This document shows positions 8,421 through 17,622 of a DNA stretch of 44,198 nucleotides, piece by piece. Every line of letters starts with the position of its first letter. Positions within the stretch are counted from its first letter, which is position 1. The notes under the pieces are model-generated. The model saw only the letters and a program-made list of their open reading frames with translations, was not told where the DNA came from and made no database searches. Source of the DNA: CAYPJE01 sp964410945 (GTDB taxonomy: Bacteria > Fidelibacterota > Marinisomatia > Marinisomatales > TCS56); NCBI GenBank assembly GCA_964410945.1, contig CAYPJE010000026.1:1-44198 (forward strand). The letters are read 5' to 3'. The translations under genes were made by a program, and so were the position numbers.

Positions 8421-10541
8421 ATGGCTCTGGAAACCTTCCGTTACGACAATAAAATTGTACGCCAGTTTGCCCATGCCACCATCGGCTGGGGCGTGGTAGC
8501 ATTTCTGGTGGGTATTACCATCGCCCTGCAGCTGGTGAGTGCGAAATTCAATTTCAATCTATCCATCATTACTTTCAGCCGTCTCCGGCCCCTGCATACC
8601 AATGCCGCTATTTTTGCCTTTGTAGGCAACGGCATATTCATGGGTGTATACTATTCAATGCAGCGACTGCTGAAAACCAGGATGTTCAGTGACCTGCTCA
8701 GCAAACTCCATTTCTGGGGCTGGCAGCTGATAATCGTTCTGGCTGCAATCACCCTTCCCCTGGGCAAGACGATGTCCAAGGAATACGCCGAACTTGAATG
8801 GCCCATCGATCTGCTGATTACGGTGGTCTGGGTGATCTTTGGTATCAACATTATCGGTACAATCCTGAAGCGCCGCGAGCGCCATATGTACGTGGCAATC
8901 TGGTTCTACATCGCCACCTTTTTCACGGTGGCAATTTTGCATGTGGTCAATTCCATTGAAATACCCGTTTCCCTGTGGAAGAGCTATCCGGTTTTCGCCG
9001 GGGTCCAGGATGCCCTGGTGCAGTGGTGGTACGGCCATAACGCCGTCGCCTTTTTCCTGACTACACCCTACCTGGGGCTGATGTATTATTTCCTGCCCAA
9101 GGCCGCCAACCGTCCCGTTTACAGCTACCGGTTATCGATCGTTCACTTCTGGTCCCTTATCTTCATCTACATCTGGGCCGGTCCCCATCACTTGCTGTAT
9201 ACCGCCCTGCCGGACTGGGCCCAGTCGCTGGGAACAGTATTTTCATTGATGCTGATCGCACCTTCCTGGGGTGGAATGCTTAACGGACTGTTGACTCTGC
9301 GGGGAGCCTGGGACCGCGTCCGCCAGGATCCGATCCTGAAATTTATGGTGGTAGCCGTAACCGCCTATGGAATGGCCACCTTCGAGGGTCCCATGCTCTC
9401 GCTGAAAAATGTGAACGCCCTTACCCATTACACGGACTGGGTAATCGCCCACGTGCATATCGGCGCCCTGGGCTGGAATGGTTTACTGACCTTCGGTATC
9501 CTTTACTGGCTGATACCACGATTGTTCAACACCAAACTATATTCCGTAAAACTGGCTAATACACATTTCTGGTTGTCGACACTGGGGATCGTTTTTTACG
9601 CTATCCCTCTGTACTGGGCCGCCGTAACCCAGGGTTTGATGTGGAAGGAATTCACCGCTGACGGACTGCTTCAATATCCCAATTTCCTGGAGACCGTCCT
9701 GCAAATCATACCCATGTATATGATCCGCGTGGTTGGCGGGCTCCTGTACCTCACCGGTGCCATAATCATGGTCTACAACCTGGTCAAGACCGCCAAGGCT
9801 GGCGAATTCATTGCGGAAGAGGAAGATCAAGCTCCCGCCCTGGAGCCGGCTGCGGGAGAAACCAGGATACGCTTCAACCATCGCTGGTTGGAGAGCAGAC
9901 CGATACAGTTTATGATCCTGGCTACAGTGGCCGTCCTGATCGGTGGATTGGTGGAAGCGATTCCGCTCTACCTGGTAAAAAGCAATATTCCAACGATTTC
10001 CAATGTGAAACCATATACTCCCCTGGAATTGCAGGGCCGGGATATTTATGTGGAAGAAGGCTGTTATGTCTGCCATTCACAGATGATCCGTCCCTTCCGC
10101 TCCGAAACCGAACGTTATGGCGAATACTCCAAGGCCGGAGAATTCGTCTATGACCATCCTTTCCAGTGGGGTTCACGCCGCACCGGGCCGGACCTTCATC
10201 GCATTGGCGGTAAATACCCCGATGCCTGGCATTACAACCATATGGTAGATCCCCAATCCACTTCGCCAGGCTCGATCATGCCATCTTATCACTGGCTGGC
10301 TGATAAATATATCGACCTGAATTCAACCCCGGCCAAGATTCGCGTGATGCAGAAACTGGGGGTACCCTATCCCGAAGGCTATGACCAGCAGGCTAATGCC
10401 GACCTGGATAAGCAGGCGGGTGAAATTGCCGCCAACCTGGCCAACCAGGGCGTTCCCGGTGTGGACCGCAATAAGCAGATCGTGGCCCTGATCGCCTATC
10501 TGCAACGCCTTGGAACCGATATCAAGACGGGAGGTGAATGA
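8421..10541 (+). CDS. ccoNO: cbb3 cytochrome c oxidase, fused subunits I and II (CcoN-CcoO)
   Basis: 706 residues. Residues 1-~480 are CcoN: low-spin haem b ligand H59 (RPLHTNAAIF), CuB ligands H206 (WWYGHNAV) and H256/H257 (GPHHLLY), and haem ligands H344 and H346 (IAHVHIGALGW). A linker of about 40 residues leads to a further membrane segment (~495-515) and CcoO, a mono-haem cytochrome c with C548-x-x-C551-H552 and likely Met620 as sixth ligand (SIMPSYHWL). The enzyme reduces O2 to water at low oxygen and pumps protons. Separate ccoN and ccoO genes are usual in Proteobacteria; the fusion is frequent in Bacteroidota-type bacteria. The ATG at 8421 follows GTGAGGA at a good distance. Confidence 0.97.
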   Translation: MALETFRYDNKIVRQFAHATIGWGVVAFLVGITIALQLVSAKFNFNLSIITFSRLRPLHTNAAIFAFVGNGIFMGVYYSMQRLLKTRMFSDLLSKLHFWGWQLIIVLAAITLPLGKTMSKEYAELEWPIDLLITVVWVIFGINIIGTILKRRERHMYVAIWFYIATFFTVAILHVVNSIEIPVSLWKSYPVFAGVQDALVQWWYGHNAVAFFLTTPYLGLMYYFLPKAANRPVYSYRLSIVHFWSLIFIYIWAGPHHLLYTALPDWAQSLGTVFSLMLIAPSWGGMLNGLLTLRGAWDRVRQDPILKFMVVAVTAYGMATFEGPMLSLKNVNALTHYTDWVIAHVHIGALGWNGLLTFGILYWLIPRLFNTKLYSVKLANTHFWLSTLGIVFYAIPLYWAAVTQGLMWKEFTADGLLQYPNFLETVLQIIPMYMIRVVGGLLYLTGAIIMVYNLVKTAKAGEFIAEEEDQAPALEPAAGETRIRFNHRWLESRPIQFMILATVAVLIGGLVEAIPLYLVKSNIPTISNVKPYTPLELQGRDIYVEEGCYVCHSQMIRPFRSETERYGEYSKAGEFVYDHPFQWGSRRTGPDLHRIGGKYPDAWHYNHMVDPQSTSPGSIMPSYHWLADKYIDLNSTPAKIRVMQKLGVPYPEGYDQQANADLDKQAGEIAANLANQGVPGVDRNKQIVALIAYLQRLGTDIKTGGE

Positions 10542-10723
10542 TGTTTAAAGCAGTATTCGCCGGTGCCGGTGAACTGGCCATTTACCCGGTCATTTCACTC
10601 CTGTTATTCCTGTCGATATTTGTAGGTGTTTTGGTCTGGGTCTTCCGCCTGAACAAACCTCACCTGGAGCATATGAGCAAGCTGCCGCTGGAAAACAATT
10701 CAGCCAAGGGAGGTACTGTATGA
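10541..10723 (+). CDS. ccoQ: cbb3 oxidase small subunit CcoQ
   Basis: 60 residues from the ATG at 10541 (a tandem ATG at 10538 is also possible; GGGAGG fits the second better). One membrane helix (YPVISLLLFLSIFVGVLVWVF) is followed by a short cytoplasmic tail LNKPHLEHMSKLPLE. CcoQ stabilises the oxidase. It overlaps the ccoNO stop and, by ATGA, the ccoP start. Confidence 0.88.
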   Translation: MFKAVFAGAGELAIYPVISLLLFLSIFVGVLVWVFRLNKPHLEHMSKLPLENNSAKGGTV

Positions 10724-11496
10724 ATAAGAAGACAGAAAAGGATATTCTGCTCGAACACGAATATGACGGGATCCAGGAACTGGATAATGATCTCCCGCCC
10801 TGGTGGCTGTACTTGTTTTACACTACGATCGTCATTGCCATCGTTTACATGTTCCATTTTCATGTCTTCAATACCGGCGATCTTTCGGAAGTTGAGTATT
10901 TGAAAGAAATGGACCCCAGCTATGTTGCCCCTGCTGGTGGCGGACTTACTTATCATTCCCCCTGGTATGCCACCGATCCTGATATTACACCGCAAATGCT
11001 GGCGAAATTCCAGGATCATATCGGGGATAATGTAACCTTCAACCGGTTGATCAGTGAGGCGAAGCGCCATGCCAATACCGAGCAGCTGGCGATCTTGAAT
11101 GAGCATTTCCCCAGTGCTGAGATCATCGAACCGGTGGCCGCCAAACCGACTCCGACTGCACCCACCAAACCCACCGGCATGGTGGCATTGGTCGATGAAG
11201 CCAGCCTGGCTGCCGGCAGTGATATCTACCAGCAGAATTGTGCCGTCTGCCATGGTCCTCAAGGGCAGGGGGGCATCGGTCCCAATATGACCGACAAAAA
11301 CTGGATCCATGGCGGCGATATCAACGATATCGTTCATATAATTAACGTTGGCGTACCGGCCAAAGGAATGGTTCCCTGGGATAAAACCCTGTCAACTGAT
11401 AAAATTCATCAGGTAGCCAGTTTCATCTATACCATGGAAGGTACTAATCCACCCAACCCCAAAGCCCCCGAAGGGGAGGTATACCAGCGCAATTAA
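10720..11496 (+). CDS. ccoP: cbb3 oxidase subunit III, mono-haem CcoP
   Basis: 258 residues. The N-terminus has the FixP-type segment GIQELDNDLPPWWLYLFY followed by one membrane helix. A Pro/Thr-rich linker near 145-155 leads to a single cytochrome c domain with C174-x-x-C177-H178 (NCAVCHGPQGQGG) and likely axial Met217 (KGMVPW). Most proteobacterial CcoP proteins bind two haems; only one CXXCH is present here, so the first haem domain is absent or replaced by a helical stretch of about 60 residues. CcoP passes electrons to CcoO. It starts inside the ccoQ stop (ATGA). Confidence 0.95.
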   Translation: MNKKTEKDILLEHEYDGIQELDNDLPPWWLYLFYTTIVIAIVYMFHFHVFNTGDLSEVEYLKEMDPSYVAPAGGGLTYHSPWYATDPDITPQMLAKFQDHIGDNVTFNRLISEAKRHANTEQLAILNEHFPSAEIIEPVAAKPTPTAPTKPTGMVALVDEASLAAGSDIYQQNCAVCHGPQGQGGIGPNMTDKNWIHGGDINDIVHIINVGVPAKGMVPWDKTLSTDKIHQVASFIYTMEGTNPPNPKAPEGEVYQRN

Positions 11497-11500
11497 GTAG

Positions 11501-12919
11501 ATGAGTACCACGAATCCACCGGTACATGATTCCGGTGAAAACGACGAATACCGCGATCACATCGGTACCGTGGATGAAGCGGGCAAGCGCGTCTGGGTAT
11601 ATCCCAAAAAACCCAGTGGGCCGTTTTATAATGCACGGATCATAATCAGCCTGATCCTGCTGGCTGTTTTCCTGGCGGGACCATTCCTGAGAATTGGTGG
11701 ACATCCCGTACTGATGCTTGATTTTCTGCAACGGAAATTCTATATCCTCGGAGTTGCTTTCTGGCCCCAGGATCTGCACCTGTTCGGATTGGCCTTCATA
11801 ACAATGGTGGTATTCATCATCCTGTTTACAGTGGTTTTCGGGCGGCTGTTCTGTGGCTGGGCCTGCCCCCAAACCATCTTCATGGAAATGGTCTTCCGCC
11901 GGATCGAATACCTGATCGAAGGGGATGCACGCGCCCAAAGGAAGTTGAATGCCGCCCCCTGGTCAATCAATAAGTTGCTCCGTAAAGGCCTGAAGCTCAG
12001 TATCTTTTATGCCATCTCTTTTATCATCGGCAACACCTTCCTGGCCTATATCATCGGTTCGGAAGCGCTGTTGGAGATCATTGCGACTCCTGTCAGTGAT
12101 CATCTGGGCGGATTCATTGCCATGATGATTTTCAGTTTCGTTTTCTTCGGCGTCTTCGCCTGGTTCAGGGAGCAGGTCTGTGTGCTGGTCTGTCCCTATG
12201 GCCGCCTGCAGGGTGTGCTGCTGGATCAGAACTCGGTGGTGGTGCACTACGATTTCATCCGTGGTGAACCACGGGGAAAAGGTAAACGATCAGCTGCCAG
12301 TGATCTGGGGGATTGTATCGATTGCTACCAGTGCGTGGATGTCTGTCCAACGGGGATCGATATCCGCAATGGCACCCAGTTGGAATGCGTGAACTGCACG
12401 GCCTGCATCGATGCCTGCAATTCGGTGATGACTAAAATCAATAAGCCCAAAGGGCTGATCCGCTATGCCTCATTTAATGGAATACGGAAAGGAGACCAGC
12501 GCCTGTTCACACCCCGCATGGCCGGTTATTCAGCTGTATTGTCAGCACTGTTGATCTTGTTGACCGTGCTGCTCCTTACCCGCACTCCGGTGGAAACCAC
12601 CATTCTCCGTACCCCTGGGGTGATGTACCAGGAACTTGATAACGGCTGGATACGCAACCTGTATAATATCAAGGTCGTTAATAAAACCTATGAAAGGATA
12701 CCGATCGAATTGCGCCTGATTCAGCCCACCGATGGAAGTATTTCGATGATATCAAATCTGGTTGTGGAGGAAGAAGCGCTGCAGCAATCGGCCTTTTTTG
12801 TGGATCTGTCACCAGCAGTAATCACAGGCAATAAAGTACAACTGGTGATCGAAATCTGGTCCAATGATAAAAAACTCGAAACGATAAATACCGGCTTCAT
12901 CGCACCCAGGAATAATTAA
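11501..12919 (+). CDS. ccoG: cbb3 assembly ferredoxin CcoG (RdxA/FixG)
   Basis: 472 residues. Several membrane segments surround Cys motifs typical of CcoG: C118-G-W-A-C122-P (GRLFCGWACPQTIF), CVLVCPYGRLQG, and a ferredoxin part with CIDCYQCVDVCPTGIDI and CVNCTACIDACN for two 4Fe-4S clusters. A C-terminal Ig-like domain (about 375-470) is periplasmic. CcoG is a cupric reductase that supplies Cu(I) for cbb3 assembly. The ATG at 11501 is 4 bp after the ccoP stop. A plain operon member with no anomalies. Confidence 0.96.
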   Translation: MSTTNPPVHDSGENDEYRDHIGTVDEAGKRVWVYPKKPSGPFYNARIIISLILLAVFLAGPFLRIGGHPVLMLDFLQRKFYILGVAFWPQDLHLFGLAFITMVVFIILFTVVFGRLFCGWACPQTIFMEMVFRRIEYLIEGDARAQRKLNAAPWSINKLLRKGLKLSIFYAISFIIGNTFLAYIIGSEALLEIIATPVSDHLGGFIAMMIFSFVFFGVFAWFREQVCVLVCPYGRLQGVLLDQNSVVVHYDFIRGEPRGKGKRSAASDLGDCIDCYQCVDVCPTGIDIRNGTQLECVNCTACIDACNSVMTKINKPKGLIRYASFNGIRKGDQRLFTPRMAGYSAVLSALLILLTVLLLTRTPVETTILRTPGVMYQELDNGWIRNLYNIKVVNKTYERIPIELRLIQPTDGSISMISNLVVEEEALQQSAFFVDLSPAVITGNKVQLVIEIWSNDKKLETINTGFIAPRNN

Positions 12920-13374
12920 TGCAAAATCCCAACAGTTTTCGCAATGGTATCATTGCTGTTATTGTAGTTTTTCTGGTGACAGTAATCGGATTTGTGATCT
13001 ACACTGCTACCCTGCCCTTCAACCTGGTCTCCAAGAACTACTATGCCGAGGAAATTGCCTACCAGGAACAGATCGAACGGATCGAGCGCGCCAACGCTTT
13101 GCCCGAACCAATCGAAGTTAGTTACGACAACACCGGCGGTCTGACTATCCGATTCCCGGCCTATTTCGAACCAGCCAGTGTTCAGGGTACCATCACTCTT
13201 TTCAGACCCTCGGACAAGCGCCTGGACCGCCATTTCCCCATCAACCTGAACCGCGATGGCAGACAGTATATCGCTGCTGAATACCTGCCGATACCCGGAC
13301 TTTGGAAAATTAAAATATCCTGGAGCAGTGAGGGTTTGGAGTATTACTGGGAGAAAGAGTTTATAAAACAATAA
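12919..13374 (+). CDS. ccoH: cbb3 assembly membrane protein CcoH (FixH)
   Basis: 151 residues: an N-terminal membrane helix (IIAVIVVFLVTVIGFVIY), then a mostly beta domain with the FixH-like stretch LVSKNYYAEEIAYQEQIERI. CcoH associates with the oxidase and is needed for its assembly. Its ATG shares one base with the ccoG stop (TAATG), so the two are translated together. It closes the operon; a 105-bp gap follows before the next gene, which has different base composition. Confidence 0.92.
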   Translation: MQNPNSFRNGIIAVIVVFLVTVIGFVIYTATLPFNLVSKNYYAEEIAYQEQIERIERANALPEPIEVSYDNTGGLTIRFPAYFEPASVQGTITLFRPSDKRLDRHFPINLNRDGRQYIAAEYLPIPGLWKIKISWSSEGLEYYWEKEFIKQ

Positions 13375-13479
13375 TTGTCTGAGTTCTAATTGGCAATATT
13401 CAATTCTTTGAAACATTGATTGCATGTATTATCTTTCATCGGGTATAGATATTATAAATAATCTAGATGGGAGATAATA

Positions 13480-14409
13480 ATGAGGAAAATATATATATTA
13501 TTGCTTGGTACATTGATGATCATTGGCTGCTCTGACACAACCATACCAACTAATTATAAAACCGAAAAGCCAAATTCTCTGAATGCAGTAATTCCACCTG
13601 AGGATGAAGATCCTGATCCCATTGACGGAGGAGAATCTGGCGAAGGAGGGTGCTGCAATAACACATACCCAATTGGAGATGGTTTTAGTTCACCATCGAT
13701 GTCAATGAATTTAAATAAATGCTCCGTAAATAATGTGGTTACCTGTTTACAATGTGCCCAATATTGGTTCCGTTATGCGGAAATTAACGCTGGTGTGTTG
13801 ATTGATGATGAGATTTGTTATGGAACTGGTAGTAACGATGCCGCGATTCTTCATGGAGAAACAAGCAACAATAATCCCTTCCTGACTTGGGATCCACGCT
13901 ATTGCCATAATTATATTGTAATGCGAAAAATCGGGAATGGAAATTGGGAACAAATTGGTACAGTCCCCTCAGGTTGCCGTTCTACGGGGAACGGTTGTAA
14001 TGAAAATCCAACTTTTATTGACTCAGACCCAGATGCAGATATAACATTAAATACCTCAAGCATATATTATGAAGTATGGTTTGAGTTTTATGGATTGTCT
14101 GAAAATGGAACAAATACGGTTGAATATGAAGCAGCAGTAATTCCGATGACCGTAACAATCAGTGGATCCAACAGCCTTGTATTCAGAGAAACTGGGACAT
14201 ACTCTGCCAATACCAGCGGTGGTAATGGATCATACAGCTACCAATGGTATAAACAATATCTAGGGAGCAGCACCTGGTACACGAGAAGTGCCTATCAGAC
14301 TAATACAGAGACAATGATGACATCCAGTTTCACCTTGAAAGTTATAGTAACTAGCGGTGGTGAATCAGTCGAAACAACTAAAACAGTTTGGTATGAATTA
14401 GATCTTTAG
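13480..14409 (+). CDS. Putative lipoprotein with C-terminal Ig-like domain
   Basis: 309 residues. The N-terminal MRKIYILLLGTLMIIGCS is a lipoprotein signal with Cys17. An acidic linker (PPEDEDPDPIDGGESGEGG) precedes a Cys-rich middle part (CCNN, NKCSVNNVVTCLQCAQYW, CRSTGNGCNE). The C-terminal ~80 residues look like a PKD or Ig-like fold (SGGNGSYSYQWYKQYLGSS, VIVTSGGESVETTKTVW). I recognise no enzyme function. The gene is AT-richer than the oxidase operon before it and is probably transcribed on its own (GGGAGATAATA before the ATG). It ends at a bidirectional terminator. Confidence 0.7.
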   Translation: MRKIYILLLGTLMIIGCSDTTIPTNYKTEKPNSLNAVIPPEDEDPDPIDGGESGEGGCCNNTYPIGDGFSSPSMSMNLNKCSVNNVVTCLQCAQYWFRYAEINAGVLIDDEICYGTGSNDAAILHGETSNNNPFLTWDPRYCHNYIVMRKIGNGNWEQIGTVPSGCRSTGNGCNENPTFIDSDPDADITLNTSSIYYEVWFEFYGLSENGTNTVEYEAAVIPMTVTISGSNSLVFRETGTYSANTSGGNGSYSYQWYKQYLGSSTWYTRSAYQTNTETMMTSSFTLKVIVTSGGESVETTKTVWYELDL

Positions 14410-14455
14410 AACCAAGTTACTTGTAAGGCATTTTACACATGGTGATATAAAAAAA

Positions 14456-14477
14456 GGCTGCCTTGTCAAAGGCAGCC
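14456..14477. terminator. Bidirectional rho-independent terminator
   Basis: Perfect 9-bp stem GGCTGCCTT / AAGGCAGCC with a 4-base loop, flanked by seven A on the left and five T on the right. It lies between converging genes (13480-14409 on plus, 14504-15817 on minus) and can serve both. Confidence 0.9.
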
Positions 14478-14503
14478 ATTTTTCGAACAAGATAGATTTA
14501 GAA

Positions 14504-15817
14504 TTATAATCCGGCGAATTGAATTCCCTCAAACACCATGGTTGGTGTCTGCCAGGAAGAGAATTCAAAGGGATCGTTGCCTACTTCCACCAGCTTGTTC
14601 AGCAGGTCGGCGAAATTACCGGAGATATTCATCTCGTTGATCGGCTTGGTCCGCTGGCCGTTTTCGATCAGCCAGCCGGAGATACCCAGGGAATAATCAC
14701 CGGTGGTGGAATTGGCGTTACCGCCCAGGAATCCGGTTACCAGGATGGCCCGGTCCATATCCTTTTCAATTTCTTCACCGGAGCGTTTACCCAGCTTGAA
14801 GGTTAGGTTGGAGGATCCACCGGTAGTCGGTTTCATTTCCAGCTTGCGGCCATAGTAAACATCGATGTAGTAATTTCTCAGGACACCATTTTCAATCACC
14901 GGCATCATTTTGGCGGCAATTCCGTCACCGTCATAGTAACGGCTGCCCAGACCACGGATAATGGTCGGTTCATCGACTACGGTCAGTAATTCCGAACCGA
15001 TCTTAGTATCCAGCTTGCCATCCAGGAAGGATTCCTTCTGCTGGATAGCTCCACCGCGGAGGGCACCCCACATCCGGCCCAGCAGGCCCCGGACCTGGTT
15101 ATTCTGCAGGATCATCGGCATGGTTTCAGTGGCGATTTTATCCTGTCCCACCGAGTCCTTGGTTTTCTGCAGGGCCTCATCGGCAATTTCAGTGAACGGT
15201 GGCAGATCTTCCAGATGGCGGGATACCAGGTACTGCCAGCTCTGGGGCTTTTTCCCGGTTCCGTCATCCATGGAAACTTCCGCCCCGGCTCCGAACCAGG
15301 AACTTTCATTGGTACCCTCAAAACCATTGGACTTGAGGTGCACGTTCTCATTGCGGGTGTCGCTGAAGTAGGAAGTAACCGAGACAATCCGGTCATCCTT
15401 GTGACGGATATGATCAAACATCTGTTTGGCAATTTCGACGCGCTGCTTGGTTTCCACTTCATGGTACTTCTGATCGAATAATTCCAGGTTCATTTCCGGA
15501 CGGCCTTTATACAATTCCGGATCGGGGAGGGCCTGGAAGGGATCATCGCCCAGATAGCCGGTCATGGCCAGGGCATTATCAATGAATTTCGACAGGGCCG
15601 GTTTCCGCAGATCATTGGTGGTGTGGGTCGAATATTTACCATTGGCAAATAATTCAACGGCCAGTGATTGTTCAGTCGATTCCTTCAGCTTATCAATCGT
15701 ATCATCACGGTATTCCACATCGATTGAACGGCTGTTGCTGATTACCACCGAGCTGTCATTAGCTCCCTGCTGTTTGGCATAATTCAGTACCCAACGGGCT
15801 AATTCAAGTTTATTCAT
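14504..15817 (-). CDS. tldE: TldE/PmbA-family metalloprotease partner
   Basis: 437 residues, the usual length for the family. The N-terminal half has the PmbA/TldD fold pattern (SRSIDVEYRDDTIDKLKEST...SLAVELFANGKYSTHTTNDL), and the C-terminal barrel holds GLGSRYYDGDGIAAKMMPVIENG, LVTGFLGGNANSTTGDYSLGISGWLIENG and a closing NISGNFADLLNKLVEVGND. The HExxxH motif of TldD is absent, as expected for the non-catalytic partner. TldD/TldE heterodimers degrade small unfolded peptides. No signal peptide is visible, although TldD next to it carries one. The start at 15817 is 3 bp after the TldD stop. Confidence 0.9.
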   Translation of the reverse strand: MNKLELARWVLNYAKQQGANDSSVVISNSRSIDVEYRDDTIDKLKESTEQSLAVELFANGKYSTHTTNDLRKPALSKFIDNALAMTGYLGDDPFQALPDPELYKGRPEMNLELFDQKYHEVETKQRVEIAKQMFDHIRHKDDRIVSVTSYFSDTRNENVHLKSNGFEGTNESSWFGAGAEVSMDDGTGKKPQSWQYLVSRHLEDLPPFTEIADEALQKTKDSVGQDKIATETMPMILQNNQVRGLLGRMWGALRGGAIQQKESFLDGKLDTKIGSELLTVVDEPTIIRGLGSRYYDGDGIAAKMMPVIENGVLRNYYIDVYYGRKLEMKPTTGGSSNLTFKLGKRSGEEIEKDMDRAILVTGFLGGNANSTTGDYSLGISGWLIENGQRTKPINEMNISGNFADLLNKLVEVGNDPFEFSSWQTPTMVFEGIQFAGL

Positions 15818-15820
15818 GGC

Positions 15821-17347
15821 TTACCCCCTTCCACCGACGGTTATTGATGAGACCAGAACACTTGGCAATCCATGGGACACCGGTACGGACTGGCCGTTCT
15901 TGCCGCAGGTCCAGCCGCCTTCAGTCAGGGCCATGTCGTTGCCGGCCATGGTTACCCGTTCCAGGATTTCCGGACCATTACCGATAATATTCACATCCTT
16001 GATCGGGGCGGTGATTTTACCATCCTCGATCAGAGACCCGGCCTTCACATAGAAGGTGAAATCGCCGGGACCGATATTGACCTGACCATTGGTGAACTGG
16101 TCAGCCACGATGCCGTATTTGACACTGGCAATCATTTCCTCGAAGGTATGGGGACCATTTAGCATATATGTATTCCGCATCCTTGGCAGCGGATAATGCT
16201 TGAACGACTGGCGCCGGCCACTGCCGGTGGGTTTGACACCGTAATGCTTGGCCGATATCCGGTCGTGGATATAAGTCCGCAGAACTCCGTTCTCAACCAG
16301 CACGGTTTCCTCGGTGTCACAACATTCATCATCCACGTTGATCGAACCGCGGATATTAGGGTTGGTACCGCTGTCTATAATATTCACGAAATCGGGAGCA
16401 ATCGGTTTATTCAGCTTATCGGCATAGACCGACGAGTTGATCCGGTTAAAATCGGCTTCCATTCCATGGCCGATGGCCTCGTGCAGCAGGATACCCGAAC
16501 TGCCGGGGGTCAGGACTACCGGTAATTCACCGGCGGGAGCTGCTTCCGCTTCAAACAGGGCCACTGTTCGTTTGACCGCTTCCTTGGGCAGGCGATCTAG
16601 TTTTTCCGGTGTCAGGAAATTAATATCATCGCGGACCGAATAATTGAAACTGTTGGTTTCCCGCTGTCCATCCTGCTCGGCGGTACAGTAAACGCCGATC
16701 CGCATCAGGGGCTGGTAATCGGTGGCCAGCTGGCCCTCGGAATTTGCCACCAGGATATATTTTTCCGAATCATGCAGACCAACATAATTCTTGATTATGC
16801 GGTCATCCAGGGCAAAGGTCTGCTCATCCAGGGCCTTTACGATATTGACCCGCTTATCAATTCCCACCTGCTCCCAGGGAACCTCAATGGGATAGTAATT
16901 GGGCAGGTTCAGGGGAACGTATTCCTGGGGCGGGGTCTTTTGCATTCCAGAGGCGATATTGGCAGCAGTACGGGCGGCTGCTTTCATGCTCTCCAGGGAC
17001 AGGTCCTCGGTGAACGAGTATCCGGTCTGGTCACCTTTCAGCACACGGATACCGACCCCCAGGGTCACGCGTGTACTGGCTGAATTGACAATATTGTCTT
17101 CCAGCCTGATGGAGTTGGAAATTGAATTTTCAAAAAATATATCGGCAAAATCACCGCCATAAATCAGCGCTTCGGCCAGAATTTTTCGGATTGTCTCCGT
17201 ATCTACACCAAAACGTTGAAAGGCCATCGGTTGCGTACCATTGGTGGAAGCACACCCCATCACGCCGGGAACCAGCCCAGACAGGGAAGCCAACGCCAAT
17301 CCGGAACCAGATACCTTGACGAATTCTCGACGGGTAATATCTGACAT
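15821..17347 (-). CDS. tldD: TldD-family metalloprotease with Tat signal
   Basis: 508 residues from ATG 17347, with GAGAG upstream. A longer frame from 17476 exists but lacks a ribosome site and would bury the signal. The N-terminus has a twin-arginine signal: TRREFVKVSGSGLALASLSG, then VPGVMGCAS, where the Cys could be a lipobox (Met in -2 makes this uncertain). The catalytic zinc motif is H289-E290-A-I-G-H294 (LLHEAIGHGMEADF), as in TldD. E. coli TldD is cytoplasmic; the leader here predicts export of a folded enzyme. It forms an operon with tldE. Substrate unknown. Confidence 0.92.
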   Translation of the reverse strand: MSDITRREFVKVSGSGLALASLSGLVPGVMGCASTNGTQPMAFQRFGVDTETIRKILAEALIYGGDFADIFFENSISNSIRLEDNIVNSASTRVTLGVGIRVLKGDQTGYSFTEDLSLESMKAAARTAANIASGMQKTPPQEYVPLNLPNYYPIEVPWEQVGIDKRVNIVKALDEQTFALDDRIIKNYVGLHDSEKYILVANSEGQLATDYQPLMRIGVYCTAEQDGQRETNSFNYSVRDDINFLTPEKLDRLPKEAVKRTVALFEAEAAPAGELPVVLTPGSSGILLHEAIGHGMEADFNRINSSVYADKLNKPIAPDFVNIIDSGTNPNIRGSINVDDECCDTEETVLVENGVLRTYIHDRISAKHYGVKPTGSGRRQSFKHYPLPRMRNTYMLNGPHTFEEMIASVKYGIVADQFTNGQVNIGPGDFTFYVKAGSLIEDGKITAPIKDVNIIGNGPEILERVTMAGNDMALTEGGWTCGKNGQSVPVSHGLPSVLVSSITVGGRG

Positions 17348-17560
17348 ATGACTCTCACGGTTTGTAGTTGAATAAATTGATACCTTAATTTTCAGGATAA
17401 AACCATAGATAACTTGGTAGACCCGAATGTAGGTATCCCCTGTTGACAGAGGCAACAACAATTCGACAAACGCCAACCTTTTTGGTTGTCAAAAAACATT
17501 ACCAGTCAGCTCACCACCCGGATCTGCTTTTTACTTGAATTTATCAAACGCCATAGGTAG

Positions 17561-17588
17561 ACTAATTAACGACTTAACTAATTAATCG
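17561..17588. promoter_or_regulatory. AT-rich direct repeat upstream of fadD, shared with citrate synthase promoter
   Basis: ACTAATTAA occurs at 17561-17569 and again at 17577-17585, 16 bp apart. The second copy extends to ACTAATTAATCG (17577-17588). The same 12 bp occurs in reverse orientation at 19400-19411, just upstream of the citrate synthase promoter. It may be an operator for a shared regulator. Confidence 0.4.
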
Positions 17589-17622
17589 GAACTGTTGTAT
17601 CTTAAAAATTGGGGAGGTATCA

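Noticed and set aside
10660..11337. Minus-strand frame opposite ccoQ-ccoP
   Set aside because: Shadow of two well-supported oxidase genes with no recognisable product.
17348..17476. Upstream extension of TldD
   Set aside because: It would place 43 residues before the Tat motif and lacks a ribosome site; the ATG at 17347 fits better.
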